Below, piece after piece: positions 15,806-24,097 of a stretch of DNA of 64,000 bases (positions within the stretch are counted from its first letter, which is position 1; each line of letters begins with the position of its first letter). The position numbers were made by a program, and so were the translations under genes. The notes under the pieces are model-generated. The model saw nothing but the letters and a program-made list of their open reading frames with translations, ran no database searches and was not told the origin of the DNA. The stretch covers positions 124,001-188,000 of the forward strand of contig CADAAA010000001.1 in the NCBI GenBank assembly GCA_902785785.1, read 5' to 3'. The stretch comes from an uncultured Bacteroidia bacterium. GTDB taxonomy: Bacteria > Bacteroidota > Bacteroidia > Bacteroidales > UBA932.

Positions 15806-16465
15806 TTATTTGCTGCCGAGGAATCTGTCAATGGCGGAGATTGCGGCTTCGAGATCCGTCACGTCGGCATAATACTCGGGACCGATCTGGTTGCTAAGCC
15901 AGCGTACGGCGTAGAGGCCGAAGTTGGTCTTTATGAACTCCTTGATATCAATGCTGCCCTTGGTGGCGAACTTGCGCGCTGTCTGTTCGTTGATCGAGCT
16001 GTCGAAAAGGGCGTTGCGGGCCTCGATGTGGCGGTTCAGGTTGGCTGCGATGGAAGAGCAGGTGTCGTAGGCGCGGATGATCCTCATCGAAGTATCATTG
16101 TCGCCGATCTTCTGGAAGAGGGAGGACATCTTGAGCAGCTCCAAGGCATCATGGCTCAGGGTGATGGATGCCTCGGCGAAGATCACACCGCTGTGGAAGC
16201 TGATGGAATCAGCCGGACAGCTGGCGAGCTTGGCGCGGTTGTCAAGGAAATACTCCGCGGACTTGCGCTCCTGGCGGAGATAGTCCGACATGGTATCGAT
16301 GTCTTCGATATTGGCGGCAAGCTCGGCTCTGACCAGCTCGAGGGCGGAGCGTACCTCGCGGCGGACATGGGCGCGGTCGATGACGCCCTGGACACTGAAC
16401 GTGATGATGATACCGAGGACTACCGACAGAAGATGCCTGAAAAAGGCTGTTGTTGTTTCTTTCAT
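15806..16465 (-). CDS. Single-pass membrane protein of unknown function
   Basis: A 219-residue protein. The start MKETTTAFFRHLL at 16465 places a transmembrane helix (LLSVVLGIIITFSVQGVI) at about residues 11-28, followed by a helical, coiled-coil-like soluble domain (RREVRSALELVRAELAANIE). An upstream in-frame ATG at 16597 would run into the divergent gene. Bacteroidota genomes carry many such DUF6090-like proteins with one N-terminal helix; that match is tentative. Confidence 0.65.
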   Translation of the reverse strand: MKETTTAFFRHLLSVVLGIIITFSVQGVIDRAHVRREVRSALELVRAELAANIEDIDTMSDYLRQERKSAEYFLDNRAKLASCPADSISFHSGVIFAEASITLSHDALELLKMSSLFQKIGDNDTSMRIIRAYDTCSSIAANLNRHIEARNALFDSSINEQTARKFATKGSIDIKEFIKTNFGLYAVRWLSNQIGPEYYADVTDLEAAISAIDRFLGSK

Positions 16466-16482
16466 ATCCGATATATGCTTCC

Positions 16483-16521
16483 CAAATATAACAATCTTTC
16501 GCGAAAATACACTTATTTTTG
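16483..16521. promoter_or_regulatory. Divergent promoter pair
   Basis: TATATTTG on the minus strand (16490-16483) serves the membrane protein at 16465. TATTTTTG on the plus strand (16514-16521) serves the outer-membrane protein at 16541. Both match the TAnnTTTG box. Neither has a clear -33 TTTG. Confidence 0.5.
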
Positions 16522-16540
16522 TAAGGTCAAACCGTTCAAG

Positions 16541-17698
16541 ATGTCCCGATTCCGTATCTTTCCCTTGCTGGCGCTCCTTTTTGCCGTCCCTTTCCATGCC
16601 TTTGCGCAGGACAACAGTCCTTTTGTCCGTCGTATGCTTGACCGTCTGCTTGCCCCGTCCATGGAGCTTGATCCGTCGGCCGTCTATCAGCCTGAGCCCC
16701 GCTGGACCTTTGCACTCACTGGCGACTTCCGTCAGGCAGGAATCTCGCAGGAGCAGGAACTCATACTATCAGAAGCGGTATTGGATGAAGATGGTGAACT
16801 GATAGTCTCCGAGTTTCCCGCTACAGCTGTCCTCCGCCTGCAAGGCGCTGTAGATAACGGCGTAGGCATCCAGGCCGGATATGGCAATCTCGGACTGTCA
16901 CTCAGCAAGACATTCCACGGGCAAGGGACAAACAGGACATTCTCCTTTGATTACCAGTCTGCGGGTTATGCCTTGCAGGTTCAGTTCTTCAACCTCTCCA
17001 AACCGGTGGAGTATACGTTGTCCTTTGACGGCCCCAGCGGCCCTTTCCCCTCGAAGATGTCCGGTTTCACAGCCGAGCCCGGCCGTATGCGCGCCCTTAT
17101 CGTGGATGCGTTCTATTCGTTCAACCGCAGGACATTCGCCTATTCCGCGGCATATAAGGGCAATGTCTTTCAGCGCCGCAGCGCCGGCAGTTGGATGTTC
17201 GGAACCAAGCTGAGTCTTGGAGATTTCAATATCGATCCTGATGATATTATTGTGGGATTGAGCGCCGGTTATTCCAAGCAGACTTCGGCCCAGATATCCT
17301 TCGGAGGCGGATATTCCTACAACTTTGTCCCCTTGCACAGACAACCGACAGGAGACAGGGAGAAGGGCCTCAGGAACTTGACCGTCAACGTGACGGCCAT
17401 ACCCATGGTGACCATCTTCAACCAGTTTACTTCTACGGCGTATGACACAGGGAACGGGGGATATACCCCGGTACGGAAGAGCAAGATGAACGGCAACCTT
17501 ATGGTCAACTATGTCTATCGCGTCGGGGTGGCCTTTACACGCGACCTGTACACGTTCAATTTGTCCGCGAACAGCGACAGTTATTCATACGAGGGGATAT
17601 CAACCATCCCTTCCAACGAAATCAAGACGCCGGGGATCAAGACATCCGGAACATTCATGCGGTGGACCGTCGGCCTGCGTGTAAGCAAGCGCTTCTAG
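16541..17698 (+). CDS. DUF4421-like outer-membrane protein
   Basis: A 385-residue protein with a clear signal peptide (MSRFRIFPLLALLFAVPFHA, then FAQ). The mature part is rich in alternating beta-strands (YALQVQFFNLS, FAYSAAYKGNVFQRRSAGSW) and ends in Phe, as outer-membrane barrels do. It resembles the DUF4421 family of Bacteroidota. The start at 16541 is set by the signal peptide; the frame stays open further upstream. Its stop overlaps the stop of the convergent patatin gene by 4 bases. Confidence 0.7.
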   Translation: MSRFRIFPLLALLFAVPFHAFAQDNSPFVRRMLDRLLAPSMELDPSAVYQPEPRWTFALTGDFRQAGISQEQELILSEAVLDEDGELIVSEFPATAVLRLQGAVDNGVGIQAGYGNLGLSLSKTFHGQGTNRTFSFDYQSAGYALQVQFFNLSKPVEYTLSFDGPSGPFPSKMSGFTAEPGRMRALIVDAFYSFNRRTFAYSAAYKGNVFQRRSAGSWMFGTKLSLGDFNIDPDDIIVGLSAGYSKQTSAQISFGGGYSYNFVPLHRQPTGDREKGLRNLTVNVTAIPMVTIFNQFTSTAYDTGNGGYTPVRKSKMNGNLMVNYVYRVGVAFTRDLYTFNLSANSDSYSYEGISTIPSNEIKTPGIKTSGTFMRWTVGLRVSKRF

Positions 17699-20133
17699 AA
17701 GTCGAATCCCACTGACAGCGACAAGGAGAATCCTGTCATGTCGCACCATTGTACTCCCAGCATCATAGGACCGGCTATGGATTTCTGACCGATCTCCATT
17801 CCGAAGGCGTAGGCCGTGGGCCTGGTGGTGACAATCTCCTTGATGTAATCCTTGTCCTGGAACACTCCTCCCCTTAACGTGAAGAAATTCTTGTGATTGA
17901 TGCGGTAGCGGAGATCCATCTGCGCCACTGCCGCGAAACTGCTGCAGGAATGGAATCCGATGTTGAATCCGAAGAAGGGTATCTGGTTGTCGATATACCT
18001 GCCGGCAAGCGTACCGCCGACTCCCAAGGTATGCACGAAGTTCATGCGACCGGGATACTCGGTCTGCCATCCGAAGTATAGCGTGGGCTGGACGAGCAGG
18101 CGTCCTCCCATCGGGATGACGCTGGAGAAGCTTGTTACGCCTACGCTGTAGGGCGGAACCTTGCCCTCATAATGGTCTTCCGAATCCATGCCTTCATCCT
18201 CAAGGTAGATGGAGTACCCGTCGAAGACATATCGCGTATTCAGGCGGAAACGATAACCTTTGGTCGGGAAATAACTCTCGTTGAAGGTATCGTAGCGGAT
18301 CTCGGCGAAAGTCGATGCCCACTTGCTGCGGAAATCCCATCCCCTCCATTGCATGTGCTGGTCGAGATAGTTCTCGAACGGTTCCGTGTCGTACGCGAAT
18401 CCGATACGTGTGGTACCATAGATCATCCTCGTGTCCTTGGCATAGATCTCCGCGCGGGTGTTGATACCGTTGTAACGGACCTTGGATCCGTCATCCCAGT
18501 AGCTGAAGCTCTTGTAGGAGTTCTTGGAAGCGAAGCCGAAAACGGGAAGCTGTGCTAGAGGCTTGTATGACAGTTCGACATCAGCCTCGGTGACCTCGCC
18601 TACCTTGATTTCGGAAACGAACCGCAGTCCGGATAGTTTCCTGGTACCCAGTCCGAGATGAGCGCTGACATAGACGGCTTCGTCGGTGTCGATATGGACA
18701 CCGACTCCCGCTTCGTGGGTCTGGCCTTTCTGGCATTCGAAGATAAGGGTGTAAGGCTCTTCGGAGCCGCTGAGCCGGTAGGTGACGGACTCGAAGGCCT
18801 TGGTACCGTAGAGAGCGGAGAGTACATGCTCGATCTCGTTACGGCCGTACATGCCGTCACGCGGCAGGAGGGCTGGACTGATGATGAACTCCGACTCTTT
18901 CGGGCTGATGCCCTCGTATTTGATCTCGCTGACCTTGACCTTCTGCTTGGATATGTCGATAGCGTGAGGCCCTTTCTCAGCGGTCGGGCGCGTGTCTTCA
19001 GGCCGTATGCCCAGCCTTCGCGCGATGGCCTCGAACTCGTCCTTATGTTCCTGGGCGCGGGCGTAGCCTTGTGCGATGATGTCGTCTATGCTCGCGGAGT
19101 CGAAGGACAGCATCGTATAGCCTGCGAGTTCGTGCTGGAGAAGGATGTCGGTCATACTCCGGTTTTTCTCGCTGATGTCGGCGGACATGAGGGTGATGTT
19201 CTGCATGGCAAGGTTGGCAAGTCCGCCGAGGTCGGCAAGGTCACGGACGGAAGGCATCTCGGAGCCGATGATGATATCGGCTCCCATGGCCTTGGCCAGG
19301 TCGACCGGGAAATTGTTGCGCGTGCCTCCGTCGCTGAGCACCATGCCCTCGAGGCGGACGGGACGGAAATAGCCGGGTATGGCCATGGTGGAACGCATGG
19401 CGTCAACGACATGGCCGGCTGTCCAGTTCTTCTCGTTGAGGCTCAGCATATCCGTGGCAACACAGTAGAACGGCACTGGGAGCTTGTCGAAGGTAAGTGA
19501 ATCCTGATATCCGACCGATACGGAGCTGAGGGTGTTGCGGACATTGAAGCCGAAAAGGAAGCCGTCAGGAAGACCCAGGCCGATCTTGGCTATCATCTCC
19601 TGGCCCATGTCACCTGTACGGGTATCGCTCTGTTCGTAGTTCCTGTCGTATCTGAGCTGCTTCTTGATCCTGCTCTCAAGGTCTGCATCGTCATAGTGGA
19701 AGGGGATGCTGATAGCGAAACGTTCCTTGTTGCGACGTACCTCATAGGTCTGGTAGCTGTCCGGGACCTTGTCCGACATCATGACTGTCCAGTCGATGGC
19801 GCGGACCAGCGAATCCAGGTACATCGCATCGTAGCCGAATGAATAGAGGCCCGCGACCAGGCCGCCCATGCTGGTGCCTCCGATCATGTCGACGGGGATC
19901 CCCATCTCTTCCATGTAGCGCAGGACGCCGAGATGCGCCATGCCGCGCGCGCCGCCTCCGCCCAGGACCACCGCCACGGTGGGGCGGTACTGGCGGATGG
20001 AGTCCATGCGCGCCCTCAGACGCGCAATAGCGAGGGAGTCCGCCTCGGGGTCTACGCTGGGTGCTATGAATTTATCCTGGGCGAAGCCCTGGATGGAAAG
20101 TAAAAGCGAAAGAAGGATAAACAGTCTTTTCAT
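17695..20133 (-). CDS. Patatin-like phospholipase with POTRA-like region and C-terminal barrel
   Basis: An 812-residue secreted protein with signal peptide MKRLFILLSLLLSIQGFAQ. The patatin domain (about residues 50-270) shows the oxyanion loop LGGGGARGMAHLG, the nucleophile motif GGTSMGG and the catalytic-dyad DGGTRNNFP. After a POTRA-like linker (about 315-400) comes a 16-strand-type surface-antigen barrel ending VGFDF. This is the layout of PlpD-type autotransporters (type Vd) and of Bacteroidota patatins held in the outer membrane. It is expected to hydrolyse phospholipids. A TATATTTG box lies upstream at 20162-20155. Confidence 0.88.
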   Translation of the reverse strand: MKRLFILLSLLLSIQGFAQDKFIAPSVDPEADSLAIARLRARMDSIRQYRPTVAVVLGGGGARGMAHLGVLRYMEEMGIPVDMIGGTSMGGLVAGLYSFGYDAMYLDSLVRAIDWTVMMSDKVPDSYQTYEVRRNKERFAISIPFHYDDADLESRIKKQLRYDRNYEQSDTRTGDMGQEMIAKIGLGLPDGFLFGFNVRNTLSSVSVGYQDSLTFDKLPVPFYCVATDMLSLNEKNWTAGHVVDAMRSTMAIPGYFRPVRLEGMVLSDGGTRNNFPVDLAKAMGADIIIGSEMPSVRDLADLGGLANLAMQNITLMSADISEKNRSMTDILLQHELAGYTMLSFDSASIDDIIAQGYARAQEHKDEFEAIARRLGIRPEDTRPTAEKGPHAIDISKQKVKVSEIKYEGISPKESEFIISPALLPRDGMYGRNEIEHVLSALYGTKAFESVTYRLSGSEEPYTLIFECQKGQTHEAGVGVHIDTDEAVYVSAHLGLGTRKLSGLRFVSEIKVGEVTEADVELSYKPLAQLPVFGFASKNSYKSFSYWDDGSKVRYNGINTRAEIYAKDTRMIYGTTRIGFAYDTEPFENYLDQHMQWRGWDFRSKWASTFAEIRYDTFNESYFPTKGYRFRLNTRYVFDGYSIYLEDEGMDSEDHYEGKVPPYSVGVTSFSSVIPMGGRLLVQPTLYFGWQTEYPGRMNFVHTLGVGGTLAGRYIDNQIPFFGFNIGFHSCSSFAAVAQMDLRYRINHKNFFTLRGGVFQDKDYIKEIVTTRPTAYAFGMEIGQKSIAGPMMLGVQWCDMTGFSLSLSVGFDF

Positions 20134-20154
20134 CCTTTATTAGTTTTAGCAGGA

Positions 20155-20162
20155 CAAATATA
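20155..20162 (-). promoter_or_regulatory. Promoter -7 box of the patatin gene
   Basis: TATATTTG on the minus strand, 22 bases before the start codon. No -33 TTTG is evident. Confidence 0.45.
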
Positions 20163-20205
20163 ACCATTCTTTCGCTTTTGACGCGCAGTATGGAGGGCAT
20201 TTGTC

Positions 20206-20889
20206 TTAAAAAAGGGACTTTATGAGGAACCAGACTACAGGTACCAGCAGCCCGGGGAGGAAGTTGAGGGTCTTGCAGTCCTTTATGTCGAGGATGGAGA
20301 GTCCGGAGGAAATGATAAGCACTCCTCCGACGATGGCGAGCTCGTTCACGAGCGTGCCCTGCAGGAGGGGGGAGTTGGATGCGAGTTTAGCGATAAGGTA
20401 GAACATTCCCTGCCAGCAGAACAGAACAGGAGCGGCCAGGATCATGCCGATGCCGAAAGTCGTTGCGAACACCGTAGAGGTGACAAGGTCCAGGGTGGAG
20501 TTGGTGTACAGGAAAGTATTGTCGCCGTTCAGTGCGCTCAGTACGGGGCCGACTATCGAAAATGTGCCGATGCAGTAGAGCAGGCAGGCTGAGATGAGTC
20601 CCTTGGCGAGGCCCTCGCCTGTGCGCTGGGCCACGAGGCGCTTCACGCGCCCGTCGAGGTCCAGCGCCGTGCCGATGAGCCCACCTATGGCAAGGCTCAG
20701 TATGAAGAGCACGGGGAATTCGCTCTTGGGCATGTTCTGAACGAAGGAATTGGCTCCGAGCGCTATGGATGCGAGGCCCATGGCGTGGAAGAGTGCGGTG
20801 GAATACTTTTCGCCGAGGCCTTTCTTGAACAAGGTCCCGACGAGCGAACCGACTATGATGCAGCCGGTGTTGACGATCGTTCCGAGCAT
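20206..20889 (-). CDS. DUF554 family membrane protein
   Basis: A 227-residue polytopic inner-membrane protein with about six helices. It opens MLGTIVNTGCIIVGSLVGTL, the typical start of the DUF554 (YdfK-like) family, and contains GLASIALGANSF and GILNIS-like SGLSILDIKD. An upstream ATG at 20967 would add 26 residues overlapping the divergent promoter and was rejected. Function in the family is not known; a transport role is often suggested. Confidence 0.85.
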   Translation of the reverse strand: MLGTIVNTGCIIVGSLVGTLFKKGLGEKYSTALFHAMGLASIALGANSFVQNMPKSEFPVLFILSLAIGGLIGTALDLDGRVKRLVAQRTGEGLAKGLISACLLYCIGTFSIVGPVLSALNGDNTFLYTNSTLDLVTSTVFATTFGIGMILAAPVLFCWQGMFYLIAKLASNSPLLQGTLVNELAIVGGVLIISSGLSILDIKDCKTLNFLPGLLVPVVWFLIKSLF

Positions 20890-20940
20890 AAATAAACTAC
20901 TAACTCCCGTAAAGTTAGGAATAAATCCGGGCTTTTTAAG

Positions 20941-20948
20941 TATATTTG
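20941..20948 (+). promoter_or_regulatory. Promoter -7 box for the esterase-like/regulator operon
   Basis: TATATTTG lies 18 bases before the ATG at 20967, so the transcript would have a very short leader. Confidence 0.5.
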
Positions 20949-20966
20949 GAAAAAATAAGGTTGTCA

Positions 20967-22100
20967 ATGAAACGCCCGATCCTGCTCCTGGCCACTCTCC
21001 TGGCCGCCATCCTTCCCATTTCCGCCCAGGAATTCACCAACTTCCGCATTCCGGAACGTATCGTTTCGCCGGAGACGGCGGGTGATACCGTCATACTCCG
21101 CTTTGCGGGCGAGTATGTCTCCGACGTACGTGTGGACGGCAGTTGGGCTCAGGCACCCGTGCCGATGACCAAGCGCGAAGGAGTGTGGGAGCTTAGGCTG
21201 GTCGGGCTGCAAGGCGATTTCTATACATATCGTTTCATTGCGGACGGAGTCCCTTCCCTGGACCCCTCGAACCGCAATGTCCAGTACCACGGTACGGATT
21301 ATCGCAATTTCTTCATCGTTGACGGACCGCGCTCGCAGGGCTACGTGCAGGCATCGCACAGGGGAGAGGTTTCATTCGTGTGGTACGACAGCAAGCTCAT
21401 GGGCACAAACCGTCGTATGGCCGTGTATACTCCTTACGGATACGGCCGCGACAAACGCCAGCAGTACCCTGTGCTCTATCTCCTTCATGATGAGGGAGAT
21501 AACGAGGAGGCATGGCTTACGATGGGGCGTATCGCGCAGGTGCTTGACCGTCTCATAGAGACCGGACGCGCCGTGCCTATGATAGCCGTCATGCCGAACT
21601 GCGATCCCGTCATGCAGGCTGCTCCCACCCTCGGCCTGCCCGAGGTACACAATTCCCGCACCGCTTCCTCATCGGTGTTCATGAGCAGTTTCGTGAACGA
21701 GATCATACCCTTCGTCCAGGCCAACTATCGCGCGATACCGCGCAAATCCGCCCGTGCCGCCTGCGGCATAGGTGCCGGCGGCACGGTGGTCATCAATACC
21801 GCCATCATGTACACCAACCTCTTCGATTTCGTGCTTCCCCTGAGCTGCGGGGTTGAGGACAACGGTCATCTAGTCGATGATTTCCTCAGGATCAAGAAAG
21901 CCGGGATCAAACTCTTCTGGACCGGTTGCGGCACCTCCGACCAGGTTGCTTACGCCCCTTCGCAGACCCTGCACGAAACCCTCTCGTACATCCACCTGGA
22001 CCATACTTTCTACGTGATGACCGGAGGAAGGGACTGGAGCTGCTGGAGGCAGTTCCTGAACAATTTCGCTCCGATGATCTTCAAGTACTACACCGATTAG
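20967..22100 (+). CDS. Esterase-fold protein lacking catalytic residues (pseudoesterase)
   Basis: A 377-residue secreted protein. The signal peptide MKRPILLLATLLAAILPISA is followed by an E-set/CBM48-like domain (about 25-115) and a feruloyl-esterase-type alpha/beta hydrolase domain (about 125-375). The nucleophile elbow reads GIGAGG, with Gly269 where Ser is expected. The usual GGHxWxxW motif near the end reads GGRDWSCW, with Arg355 where His is expected. It is therefore probably not a hydrolase. The start at 20967 gives a clean signal peptide. The DUF6377-like gene follows by 6 bases, so the two are probably one operon. Confidence 0.8.
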   Translation: MKRPILLLATLLAAILPISAQEFTNFRIPERIVSPETAGDTVILRFAGEYVSDVRVDGSWAQAPVPMTKREGVWELRLVGLQGDFYTYRFIADGVPSLDPSNRNVQYHGTDYRNFFIVDGPRSQGYVQASHRGEVSFVWYDSKLMGTNRRMAVYTPYGYGRDKRQQYPVLYLLHDEGDNEEAWLTMGRIAQVLDRLIETGRAVPMIAVMPNCDPVMQAAPTLGLPEVHNSRTASSSVFMSSFVNEIIPFVQANYRAIPRKSARAACGIGAGGTVVINTAIMYTNLFDFVLPLSCGVEDNGHLVDDFLRIKKAGIKLFWTGCGTSDQVAYAPSQTLHETLSYIHLDHTFYVMTGGRDWSCWRQFLNNFAPMIFKYYTD

Positions 22101-22106
22101 ACCCGC

Positions 22107-23750
22107 ATGAAACGGCTCCTGGCCATATTGTCGCTGTCCCTTATAGCGGTCTTTTCCTTCGCCCAGCCGATGGAGGATCTGCTTGTGCTGCTGGACGGAA
22201 CCATCGCGGATTCCGACAAATACCGGGCGAAGAAGGAGGTCAGGATCAAGACCATAGAGAATCCTCTCCATTCCAGGGGTATCAGTGCCGAACAGCGGTA
22301 TGCGATCTACGGGCAATTGTATGAGGAATACCTGACGTACAAGTTCGCGAAGGCCAGTGAAGCCCTGGACAATCAGGAAACAGCCGCCAGGGAGATAGGT
22401 GACAAGCGGCTGCTGAACGAGGTGCTTATCTCCAGGGCCATGATCAATGCTACGGGAGGACGTTACCTTGAGGCGAGCAATATCCTTCAGACACAGATAG
22501 ATACCACCATCCTTACCGATGAGCAGAAGATCCGCTATTGGGATGCACAGCAGCGGTTCTGGTTCGACTACAGGGACAATTATGGCGGCGAAAGCGGCGA
22601 TGCCGTGACATCCTCCAAGGTTGCCTGGTACCGCAATGCCATCCTTTCCACCGCTCCCGAGAATTCGGTCATGTACCAGGGGACTGCAGTGAGGCAGGCC
22701 ATGGATGCCGGGAACTGGGGGCAGGCGGATTTCCTGTGCAAGAATCTCCTTTCCAAACTTGATCCTGACAGTCATGAGTACGCCAACTGGTCCTACTACG
22801 AGGCCAGGATTTGCGAGCAGCTTGACCGGACGGAGGAGATGGACGCATGGTTCATCAGGTCAGCAATCGCGGACCTGAAGACGGCCACGACCGACAACGC
22901 TTCGCTGTGCAGCCTGTCACAGGATCTGTTCGTCACCGGCGATCTCGAGAGGGCCTTCAGGTATATCACGAAATCACTGGACGACGCGAGGTTCTATGAT
23001 GCCTGGCTCCGCCAGTGGCAGATCGCGGAGGTGTTCCCGGACATACAGCGTGGATACGAGGAGTTCCGGGCCAGGCAGATTGCGCGTTCCAGGGTACTGC
23101 TGATCGCGGTGTCCGTGCTTGCCTTGATCACACTGCTGGGAGCCTTCTGGGTGCTGAATGCATACAAGAGACAGCGCCGGCTCAATGTTCAGGTGCGCGA
23201 GATGAACCGCCAGATCCAGGAGTTCTCCTCCTCGCTCCAGCAGATGAATGACAGGCTCACCCAGACCAATTCCGAACTCTCCGAGGCCAATGCCGCCAAG
23301 GAGGAATACATCGGCATCTTCGTAAGCCTGAGTTCGGACTATATCGACAAGACCCGCAAATACCAGAGTTCGGTACGCAAGCGTATCGTAAACGGGCAGT
23401 ACGACGATATCCTGAGTGAGATCTCTTCCCAGAAACTTCTGGAGGAGGAACTCAACCTGTTCTACAGGCTTTTCGACCAGGCTTTCCTCAAGCTGTATCC
23501 GGACTTTGTCAATCAGTTCAACGGGCTGCTTAAGCCGGCATACCGGATAGAGCCCAAGGAAGGAGAGCTCCTGACCACCGAACTCCGTATTTTCGCCCTC
23601 ATAAGACTGGGGATCACGCAGTCTTCCCGCATAGCTTCGCTGCTCCGATATTCGGTCAATACCATCTACAACTACAGGGCTCAGATCAAGAAGGGGGCCA
23701 TCGTAGACAAGGAGGTTTTCGAGGAAAAAGTACGTCTTTTGTGCAATTAA
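22107..23750 (+). CDS. DUF6377-like membrane-spanning putative regulator
   Basis: A 547-residue protein. The signal peptide (MKRLLAILSLSLIAVFSFAQ) is followed by a periplasmic helical, TPR-like region (about 25-325). Then come one transmembrane helix (LLIAVSVLALITLLGAFWVL), a coiled coil (NRQIQEFSSSLQQMNDRLTQ) and a cytoplasmic C-terminus. The C-terminal segment ends in an HTH-like motif (GITQSSRIASLLRYSVNTIY), so sensing in the periplasm and DNA binding inside is plausible. It sits just upstream of a SusC/D locus in the same direction, where such proteins commonly regulate. It ends at a terminator (23813-23847). Confidence 0.8.
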   Translation: MKRLLAILSLSLIAVFSFAQPMEDLLVLLDGTIADSDKYRAKKEVRIKTIENPLHSRGISAEQRYAIYGQLYEEYLTYKFAKASEALDNQETAAREIGDKRLLNEVLISRAMINATGGRYLEASNILQTQIDTTILTDEQKIRYWDAQQRFWFDYRDNYGGESGDAVTSSKVAWYRNAILSTAPENSVMYQGTAVRQAMDAGNWGQADFLCKNLLSKLDPDSHEYANWSYYEARICEQLDRTEEMDAWFIRSAIADLKTATTDNASLCSLSQDLFVTGDLERAFRYITKSLDDARFYDAWLRQWQIAEVFPDIQRGYEEFRARQIARSRVLLIAVSVLALITLLGAFWVLNAYKRQRRLNVQVREMNRQIQEFSSSLQQMNDRLTQTNSELSEANAAKEEYIGIFVSLSSDYIDKTRKYQSSVRKRIVNGQYDDILSEISSQKLLEEELNLFYRLFDQAFLKLYPDFVNQFNGLLKPAYRIEPKEGELLTTELRIFALIRLGITQSSRIASLLRYSVNTIYNYRAQIKKGAIVDKEVFEEKVRLLCN

Positions 23751-23961
23751 GTGGACACATTTCAGCTTAGTCATCCACTTTTTGCCCCACTTGAAATACA
23801 ACGGATTCTTATAGCGAAAGCATTGGATTACAATGTTTTCGCTTTTTTGTTTTATGTTTGGATAATCCACTTAAAATATTTTAGAAAAAAGCTCTCTTTC
23901 GGTCCGGTCCACTTTTTTTAGCCGCCTTAAACGATATAATCTATTGAAAATCAGCCCACTT
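23749..23961. repeat. Six CCACTT boxes upstream of susC
   Basis: CCACTT occurs on the plus strand at 23775-23780, 23787-23792, 23867-23872, 23909-23914 and 23956-23961, and on the minus strand at 23754-23749. Three copies continue as T-run then GCC. The boxes fill the 347-base gap between the regulator and susC and are candidate binding sites for the neighbouring regulator. Confidence 0.45.
23813..23847 (+). terminator. Terminator of the regulator gene
   Basis: AGCGAAAGCATTG (23813-23825) pairs with CAATGTTTTCGCT (23831-23843), with one G-T pair and a 5-base loop, and is followed by a T-run to 23847. Confidence 0.75.
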
Positions 23962-24040
23962 TTGCCTATTTATCCCCATTTCTTTCCCCTTTTAAATCCT
24001 GCGCATGGGAAGGGGTGGCAGGATTGTCCGGCAATCTTCA

Positions 24041-24048
24041 TAGCTTTG
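24041..24048 (+). promoter_or_regulatory. Candidate -7 box for the susC operon
   Basis: TAGCTTTG matches TAnnTTTG. The predicted start near 24055 would give a leader of about 43 bases. No good -33 box is seen, which is common for activator-dependent promoters. Confidence 0.45.
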
Positions 24049-24097
24049 TTCCGTCAGTTGACAACCAAGCATCAATCAACAACTCAAAAATAAACTG

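Noticed and set aside
20946-20966. Earlier TTG start for the esterase-like gene
   Set aside because: The ATG at 20967 gives a clean signal peptide, and the TTG overlaps the -7 promoter box.
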